From contig NC_089186.1 of assembly GCF_947507565.1 (NCBI RefSeq), positions 2,046,001-2,110,000 of the forward strand: 64,000 nucleotides of DNA, given 5' to 3'. Shown piece after piece: positions 58,688 through 64,000 of this stretch. How positions within the stretch are numbered: the first letter of the stretch is position 1; each line of letters opens with the position of its first letter. The stretch comes from Oscarella lobularis (taxonomy: Eukaryota; Porifera; Homoscleromorpha; Homosclerophorida; Oscarellidae). Under the pieces are notes generated by a model. The model saw only the letters and a program-made list of their open reading frames with translations. It made no database searches and was not told where the DNA came from. The translations under genes were made by a program, and so were the position numbers.

Positions 58688-59594
58688 AGATAAGTGTTGG
58701 GGGTCTCAGCTCTATTGTGTGCTTAGTACACTTTCCCTTACTCGCATGTGCATATGTCAGCAAAGATAAGCAGACGCAAGCTGATTGTATTTATGGCCAT
58801 AAAATCAAAGATCTTGACCCCATCTTTGATTCTTATTGAGGCCCCAAGAATCAATCTCTAATATCGTGAGGTTTTGGCGAATGTCTCAATCGCGATATTT
58901 GCACGTTATTGCAGTGCAAATAAGGCGTAGCCTGTGTCCACTGGCGGTACTTTTTCGGGCTTGCTCGCATGTGTGTGTGAGTAAAAGAAAAGATAAGCAG
59001 ACGTAAGCAGATCGCGACACAGGTACCCCAAATGCGATCCTGTACATCTACCCCTGTGATCACAGATACCCCTGTGTTCACAGATATCCTGTGATCACAG
59101 ACCCTAAGAGTCAAAGATGAGGCCCTGATCTTATTTAGCCTACAAAGCTTGCCTTCCCAAAAACCTCATTTTTAGATTACATCATACGCTCTGAGATTTT
59201 GGCGAATGGCTCAATCGTTATTACGCGATACTTGCTCGTTATTGCGGTGCAAAATAAGGCGTAGCGTATGTCTCCTGGCCCCTCCTTTAAAGACACGCAA
59301 TTCAGAGTGCGTGGTGCCGTATGACGTCATAATGAAGACAAACGCACCAGACATTGTGCACCCCATAAGGGAGCGCCTGATGTCGTCTGAGAAAAAAGAG
59401 ATGGCCAGTCATCTCCGCGCGGATCGTCGGAGATGTTTGCACCGCAAGAGAGTGCGGTAGAAGGCGTAGCGAATGAGCCTTAGCGATTATAACGAAAGAT
59501 TCTGACGTCATCCAAGATGGCCGCTGCTCTTAGTAGTATAGAAGATTCTGACGTCATCCAAGATGGCCGCTGCTCTTAGTAGTATAGATAATTC
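58688..59594. other. Repeat-rich intergenic region, no gene seen
   Basis: Contains a diverged repeat pair (TTTTGGCGAATG...AAGGCGTAGC at about 58872-58930 and 59201-59264), a second short pair (AAGATAAGCAGACG at about 58763 and 58991), three near-palindromic TGTGATCACAGA units at about 59055-59101, and an exact 46-bp tandem duplication at 59497-59588. I searched it for the missing MRPL45 C-terminus and saw none. Confidence 0.6.
59497..59588. repeat. 46-bp tandem duplication with TGACGTCA and AAGATGGCCGC
   Basis: Two near-identical 46-bp copies (59497-59542 and 59543-59588), each containing TCTGACGTCATCC (CRE core) and CAAGATGGCCGCTG (resembling a YY1 site). They lie just before the Bcl-2 remnant and about 500 bp upstream of the first beta-rich gene. 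Confidence 0.85.
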
Positions 59595-59870
59595 CTCCTT
59601 CTTTAGATTTTAGCTGTCTATGATCAGCTGCATAGGCTCGTTCAAGGCGACGAGCACAATGCCAGGAACGTCGTCGACTACGTTGTCATGGAAAGGCACA
59701 TCGTCGAAAAGGGAACGCCGTGGCGAATATGCGGCAAAGTAATACCCCACTGGAAAGTACAACTGAAACAAAAATAAGAAAAAATGTGAGGTAATGTTTC
59801 TAATATAATTTTTCAAGAAAATGTTCACGTAATTCCCACGTTCTCCCCCGACAAACGGTGCTTGACAGCG
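59595..59870 (-). pseudogene. Remnant of the 3' end of a Bcl-2 family gene
   Basis: On the minus strand, GTCGGGGGAGAACGTGGG, then AATTACGTGAACATTTTCTT and GAAAAATTATATTAGAAACATT match, with gaps, the terminal membrane-segment codons and 3' flank of the Bcl-2 gene ending at 61805. The sequences downstream of both (TTGTACTTTC..GTGGGGTA, CCATGACAACGTA, AGCTAAAATCTAAAGA) also correspond. The open frame across it (59610-59915) is probably fortuitous. It shows that the duplicated unit included the Bcl-2 3' end plus the adjacent beta-rich gene. Confidence 0.7.
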
Positions 59871-60026
59871 TGGCGTCTGCATAACAATGCACGGTCTGAC
59901 GTCCTTTGCGCCCACCTGGCTAATGAACTACCCGCGTCACTCTTATGCTAAATGCGTTCGTTCAACAATCACTTTCTAACTAGACGTTTCCGTCGTGCGT
60001 CATCATGCATTTATAAATCAACCTTT

Positions 60027-60033
60027 TATAAAG
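60027..60033 (+). promoter_or_regulatory. TATA box of beta-rich gene 1
   Basis: TATAAAG lies 56 bp before the ATG, leaving room for a short 5' untranslated region. TATA boxes are not evident at the neighbouring housekeeping genes, which fits an inducible or strongly expressed gene. Confidence 0.5.
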
Positions 60034-60082
60034 CCGCGGACGCGTACGCACACTCACTTCGTACCGGCCCCGGGAGACCACC

Positions 60083-60568
60083 ATGAGCTTCGTCGCCATT
60101 CCGTACGCCACGTGGGGAGAACTTCCCGAGACAAAGAACGGCGAACTCGAGTACAAATTCGACGATCTCAAAGGCGTCAGCACCGACGTCATAGGCCAGC
60201 TCAAACAGGCGAAAGAAGTGCTCCTCTATAGCTGGGTCACGATCAGCGGCGACGCGACCCTGACGGCAAATGCACGAGGCTATTACCAGATCGGCATCAA
60301 GAGTGGCGCTAATGCGTACGAGGAGAGCGTCTATCTCAACTTCGCCCAGAGTCGAAAGCAGGACGACTTGACAATGAATTCGGTCAACGGATGGCTTCCC
60401 AAGCCCGCGAGCAATAGCTACTCGGTTAAGTTGCACGGCTTCTGGGCCGACAGCGCTAAGCTGTCTGTCGCTCGAGTCAAGTCCACTCGTCACGACAAGG
60501 AGGGTAAGAGCACTGTCAATGACGATCACATCTTCTCTGAAATCATGGTCGTCGGCTATCGTCTTTGA
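60083..60568 (+). CDS. Unrecognised small beta-rich protein, 161 aa (paralogue 1)
   Basis: Single exon starting MSFVAIPYATWGELPETKNG. No signal peptide and no membrane segment. It is rich in alternating hydrophobic/polar stretches (VLLYSWVTISGDATLTANAR, GYYQIGIKSG, EESVYLNFAQS, YSVKLHG, SEIMVVGYRL), which suggests a beta-sandwich or jelly-roll fold. Conserved between both paralogues: IPYATWGELP, EYKFDDL, QLKQAKEVL, NARGYYQIG, MNSVNGWLPKPASNS, ARVKSTRHDK and VVGYRL. I cannot place it in a named family. Intronless, unlike most neighbours, with a TATA box upstream. Confidence 0.85.
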   Translation: MSFVAIPYATWGELPETKNGELEYKFDDLKGVSTDVIGQLKQAKEVLLYSWVTISGDATLTANARGYYQIGIKSGANAYEESVYLNFAQSRKQDDLTMNSVNGWLPKPASNSYSVKLHGFWADSAKLSVARVKSTRHDKEGKSTVNDDHIFSEIMVVGYRL

Positions 60569-60942
60569 GTTGACGAATGCAATGTCTTGCTGCGCTGTGT
60601 TGTGCTGTCTTGCTGGGGGCATGTTTATGTTGCTACGTTTGTTATCTTAAAAGCTTGATCTTTGCATTTTTTGGATGGCTCGAGATAGTCGCGTGCTGGG
60701 CACGCCGTCAAAAGAGGTCGTCACGCCGCCTGCACCAACAGGGTTACTTACTTGAGCGGGGCCACTCAATGTTTCAACCTTCTTAGTTATTTCAGGCTAT
60801 TTAATTAAGTATTAACCTGGCGTTTGCATTTGCGCACGTTGCAGCGTTTCTCAAGTGACATATCCTCCTTGGCTTTCCCTTCACACTTTCAATATCCCTG
60901 CGTCATCATACGCCGCCGCGTTTGCCCTAGCGAAGCTCTCTC
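60569..60942. other. Intergenic spacer between the two beta-rich paralogues
   Basis: About 370 bp with no gene seen. It should hold the 3' untranslated region of paralogue 1 and the upstream promoter of paralogue 2. Confidence 0.55.
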
Positions 60943-60951
60943 TATTTAAAA
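60943..60951 (+). promoter_or_regulatory. TATA-like box of beta-rich gene 2
   Basis: TATTTAAAA lies only 27 bp before the ATG. If it positions transcription in the usual way, the messenger would have almost no 5' untranslated region. Confidence 0.45.
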
Positions 60952-60969
60952 GCAGCGCGTTCTTTTACC

Positions 60970-61449
60970 ATGAGCTTCACTCCGATTCCGTACGCCACGT
61001 GGGGAGAGCTTCCCGACACAATAAACGGTGAAATGGAGTACAAATTCGACGATCTCCAAGGCGCCAGTGCCGCAGTTGTTGCACAGCTCAAACAGGCCAA
61101 AGAAGTGCTCGTCTACAGCTGGGTCACGATAAGCGGAGACAAACGCCTGCGAACGAATGCACGAGGCTATTACCAGATCGGCGTCAAAAGCGACTCGGGC
61201 TACGAGGAAAGCGTCTATCTCAATTTCGCTATGAGCAAAAAGGAGGGCGATCTCACGATGAATTCGGTCAACGGTTGGCTTCCCAAGCCGGCGAGCAACA
61301 GCTTCTCTATCAAGTTGTACGGCGACGACCGCGACACCAAGCTGCCGGTCGCCCGAGTCAAGTCCACTCGCCACGACAAAGACGGTAGGTGCCACGTCAA
61401 GGAGAGCCCCATTTTCTCTGAAATTCTGGTTGTCGGCTATCGTCTTTGA
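60970..61449 (+). CDS. Unrecognised small beta-rich protein, 159 aa (paralogue 2)
   Basis: Single exon starting MSFTPIPYATWGELPDTING and ending SEILVVGYRL, same strand as paralogue 1 and collinear over the full length. Differences concentrate in the loop after the NGWLPKPASNS motif (LYGDDRDTKLPV against LHGFWADSAKLSV), while the flanking cores are kept. Both copies have intact frames, so both are probably functional. Tandem duplication is also shown by the duplicated Bcl-2 3' end next to each. No family could be named. Confidence 0.85.
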   Translation: MSFTPIPYATWGELPDTINGEMEYKFDDLQGASAAVVAQLKQAKEVLVYSWVTISGDKRLRTNARGYYQIGVKSDSGYEESVYLNFAMSKKEGDLTMNSVNGWLPKPASNSFSIKLYGDDRDTKLPVARVKSTRHDKDGRCHVKESPIFSEILVVGYRL

Positions 61450-61804
61450 GCTGATGAATTGCGACTGAATCAATGATTGTCTCAAGTTTCAATTGAGTCA
61501 GCACGTGTGCACGTTGTATGGATCCTTTGTTGCCTCTGTCTTCTTCTCAAAAAATCCAGAGTCTCTGCTTAGACTTCTTGTCTAATGTTGAGAGAAGATA
61601 ACCTCTTTAGATTTTAGCTGTGATCAGCGCTGCACCGAGGCCACAATACGTTGTCATGGAGAAGACATCATCAAAGCAAATACATATACGGTATGTGGCA
61701 AAAAAATAATAATACTACCCCACTCGAAAGTACAACGAAAACGAAATTAAAATCTAAAAAATAAAAAACTGATCTACAGCAATGGAACACAGATAATGTT
61801 TCTG
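61450..61804. other. Intergenic spacer between beta-rich gene 2 and Bcl-2 gene 1
   Basis: Convergent 3' ends of the two genes. Part of it (about 61605-61750) is homologous to 59595-59770, consistent with the tandem duplication. Confidence 0.55.
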
Positions 61805-62542
61805 TTAATTTTTCAACAAAAAGTACGCAATTCCCACGCCCACCAACGTTCCCCCGGCAAACGCCGTCGCGTAATACTTGTACCGTCGCCATCCGGACGA
61901 CATGAGCTTCTGTATGTTTTCCGCGACGTCGCGAATGCCCGCCCATCCACCGCTAATTGATATCCATTGAGCGAGATAGTCGCGAACGAACTGAATAACC
62001 CAATCCTTAATCATCCGAACGATCCCGACGACCGAGCCGACGGGATCCCTCAGAACCTTCGCGGCGAGCTTCGCGGCGAAGGCGAGCAGAGCGACGATCC
62101 GATACCACGTAATCCCGCGCGTCCCGATGCCGCAAACGCGAAGCGCGACGTCGACGAACGCCGAATACGCCGACGATTCCGAGCCGACGTCGAGTTCGTC
62201 GACGGCAAACACGAACGTCGGATCCTTTTCGAGTTCGTCGACGATTGTGAGTATGCAATCGGCGACTTGCTGCGTGACGATGCGTTGCGATTCGTCGCCG
62301 CTGAGCCGGATTCCCGTTCGCGTTTCGATGTCGCGAACGGGAACGCGTTGCTGTTCGGCGAGAACGAGGTGAATCGTTTCGTTCGTCACCTCTTCGACCT
62401 GTTCGTCCGTGCTCGGGTTCGGCGTCACGACAGGTTGCTGATCGCTCCTGACGGATCGAAGTGATGACGTACCCGTGTCCATGATGATGGTGTTGATGAT
62501 GGTGAGTGTTGTGAGCAGCTCCCGTATACTCGTACTAATCAT
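61805..62542 (-). CDS. Bcl-2 family protein, BAX/BAK-like, 245 aa (gene 1)
   Basis: Bcl-2 family proteins control mitochondrial outer-membrane permeabilisation in apoptosis. The single exon contains a BH1-like segment GITWYRIVALLAFAAKLAAKV, a BH2-like WISISGGWAGI and a C-terminal membrane anchor (YYATAFAGGTLVGVGIAYFL) ending LLKN. A BH3 would be expected around VADCILTIVDELEKDP, but the canonical Gly before Asp is Val, so it is degenerate. ATG 62542 (MISTSIRELL) is used; a second Met (MDTGTSS) lies 20 codons in. Whether it is pro- or anti-apoptotic cannot be told. It is tandem with a second family member. Confidence 0.83.
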   Translation of the reverse strand: MISTSIRELLTTLTIINTIIMDTGTSSLRSVRSDQQPVVTPNPSTDEQVEEVTNETIHLVLAEQQRVPVRDIETRTGIRLSGDESQRIVTQQVADCILTIVDELEKDPTFVFAVDELDVGSESSAYSAFVDVALRVCGIGTRGITWYRIVALLAFAAKLAAKVLRDPVGSVVGIVRMIKDWVIQFVRDYLAQWISISGGWAGIRDVAENIQKLMSSGWRRYKYYATAFAGGTLVGVGIAYFLLKN

Positions 62543-62659
62543 ATTTATTACCGTAGAAAGTTCAGCAAGTGAAATACAGGATATAACTTCCGTCTTATAA
62601 GATCAGAAAAGTACAAAAATTGGTCAGGGAGAAAATGCTGGCTTTCTGACAGTTTGCCT

Positions 62660-63343
62660 TCATCTTCGCCCAAAGATTAAGCTGAGAGCTACAAAGCCAA
62701 AAACGGAGAGAATCACACCAATTGCTATGCCAGGAGCTTGCTGGACCACAAATGCTTGCAAGGACGCCTGAAATTAATGAGTAAGTAGTATGGACATCAT
62801 AATACAGAAGATTCATACCCAGCCTCCAGTACTAGTAATCCAGTCGACAAGTCTTTCTGTAGCAAACAGAGCAACCCACCCCAAAATATTATGAATAACA
62901 CCATGCTGTTGACTAAAATATGCACGAGTTGCCAATTTTACACCAAAGCGGAACAGAGCTGCAACTCTGCCCCATGTGATACCCTTAGCAATAAGAGTTA
63001 GGGCAACCTAGAAAAAAAGTAGAACCTCATTTCCAAGCCAGTGGGATTTTCAGGGAGATAAAGTGGTAATTACCTGTTCAAAAGTTGAATAGGCAGTTGT
63101 CGGAGATAGATCAACTTTCTGTACAATTCCATTGATTTCGTCGTCTATCTTGTCGCCGAGGTTTGCTAGATTATTAGCTGCTTCAATTATTTGCGGTTGG
63201 TCTTGCTGCGGCATGTGGACGCCGTACTGAGCAAGCTCCGACTGCACGACGCCCGTCATTTTAGGAAGGGCCAAAGCAAACACGCATGAAGTAACATCTT
63301 TGATGGCCAAGCTGTCCGGTCTCGTTGTTGATCTCAGGGCCAT
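62660..63343 (-). CDS. Bcl-2 family protein, BAX/BAK-like (gene 2)
   Basis: Three exons. The first (from ATG 63343, MALRSTTRPDSLAIKDV) contains EAANNLANLGDKIDDEI, a canonical BH3 pattern (L-x3-G-D-x2-D). The second has BH1 (KGITWGRVAALFRFGVKLAT) and BH2 (WITSTGGW) and joins phase 0 to ASLQAFVVQQAPGIAIG, a membrane anchor (VILSVFGFVALSLIFG) and RR, TGA 62660-62662. The intact BH3, BH1, BH2 and C-terminal anchor fit a BAX/BAK-type multidomain member. Its exon structure differs from the single-exon gene 1. It is head-to-head with SQOR. Confidence 0.86.
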
Positions 63344-63716
63344 TCTGATGAGACTCGGAAAACTCTTCTTCTCCTTTTATGGACAATGTGGGCGAATATA
63401 GTACCACGCATGCCTATGACGTGCTAAAGAATTTTTTTACTGCCGGCATAGATAGAGGAGAAGGATCTACCGGTATCTGTCATTTGACCTTCACGTGATT
63501 GCTCAAATTCCGGTCACATTAGCGACGAAAACCGTAACGTGTAGCAAGAGAGCGTGCTAGTCTAGTATCCGTGGTGCAGACGCGTAGGACAGAGACGTGC
63601 TCACGTCACGGATAGTGGGGGAGGGGGCCATAGAGCGAAACGTGACTGCGTCACCGAGATTTTCGCGCGATATATACCCTCCAATCGCCGTCTTTCGTCA
63701 TTACACAAAGCGAGTC

Positions 63717-64000
63717 ATGCACCGGTTTGGAGAGGCGACGCGACGCGTTCGAATACGACGTTTCGCATCGAACGCGTCCTCGTATCGAGTCCTCGTTCTC
63801 GGCGGGGGAGCCGGGGGCCAGGCAGTCAGCTCAGCGCTCTCCCGTCGCTTGGGAAAAGGGGCTGTGGGCGTGGTCGAACCGGCTTCGGTCAGTAGACACG
63901 ATTTCCATCGTAGAGCGAGACAGAGAGAGAGTGAAATGAATCGAGTCTAGGTGCACTACTATCAGCCTATGTGGACTTTTGTTGGTGCCGGTGCAAAGCG
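63717..64000 (+). CDS. SQOR: Sulfide:quinone oxidoreductase, 5' exons, runs off the window
   Basis: The mitochondrial flavoprotein oxidises sulfide and passes electrons to ubiquinone. Exon 1 (63717-63887) encodes an Arg-rich presequence (MHRFGEATRRVRIRRFASNA) and the FAD-binding YRVLVLGGGAGGQAVSSALS with GVVEPAS. A GTCAGT donor joins in frame to exon 2 (63951-) encoding VHYYQPMWTFVGAGAK, matching the family HxYQPxWTLVGAG motif. Only about 75 residues are inside the window. The start is 374 bp from the divergent Bcl-2 gene 2. Confidence 0.9.

Noticed and set aside
59206-59460. Frame of 84 codons upstream of the beta-rich genes
   Set aside because: It lies within repeat-derived sequence, starts at a non-ATG codon and resembles nothing.
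61967-62464. Plus-strand frame of 165 codons opposite Bcl-2 gene 1
   Set aside because: It is the antisense shadow of the Bcl-2 coding sequence.
63976-64000. Sequence TTGGTGCCGGTGCAAAGCG resembling the Helitron-like hairpin motif
   Set aside because: It is coding: the FVGAGAK codons of SQOR exon 2.

Overview
This is nuclear DNA of an animal with a compact genome. Introns are mostly 40-60 bp, genes are densely packed and often head-to-head, and the gene set includes animal families: TRAF, CARD/Death adaptors, BAX/BAK-like Bcl-2 proteins, a Reeler/EGF/LRR receptor and methionine synthase reductase. The compactness and the receptor architecture suggest an early-branching marine invertebrate, for example a homoscleromorph-type sponge. 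That placement is inference. Several track-style open frames begin at non-ATG codons or run through introns, so exon chains were rebuilt by hand from splice signals and family homology.

Layout: 1-8297 is a 41-bp satellite. 8338-9329 (-) holds the 5' exons of STT3B, whose next intron is, or is broken by, that satellite. 9538-12068 (-) is GSPT/eRF3. About 12127-15756 is a 45-bp minisatellite with a 317-bp higher-order unit. 15893-16801 (-) is a WD40 protein and 16918-17615 (-) a CARD-Death adaptor. 17998-18680 is a MITE with perfect 30-bp inverted ends. 18982-22802 is an apparently intact CR1-type LINE carrying a 2A ribosome-skipping motif. 23018-23955 is a segmental duplicate containing a broken WD40 start and a second CARD-Death gene.

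The central block has WDR82 (-), an unrecognised gene (-), CDV3 (+), MTRR (-), ORC2 (+), a Maf/ASMTL-type pyrophosphatase (-) and an FHA-RING-PARP-type zinc finger gene (+). 39206-47549 (+) is one large receptor with two duplicated EGF/FN3/LRR modules and a tyrosine-rich tail, followed by a TRAF protein (+).

The right block has a SAM-RRM-RRM-MLLE gene (+), two NDUFA4 paralogues (-) flanking F8A/HAP40 (+), a damaged MRPL45 (+) interrupted by a second satellite array bounded by Helitron-like hairpins, two tandem small beta-rich proteins (+), a Bcl-2 3'-end remnant and two Bcl-2 family genes (-), and the start of SQOR (+) at the edge.

The genes do not form one pathway. There is, however, a cluster of death and immune-signalling components (two CARD-Death adaptors, TRAF, two Bcl-2 proteins) and of translation factors (eRF3 with a PAM2-like motif, and an MLLE protein of the kind that binds PAM2). 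The most unusual items are the SAM-RRM-MLLE protein, the FHA-RING-PARP-finger protein, the giant duplicated receptor, the 2A-bearing LINE, and the satellite/hairpin structure inside MRPL45.
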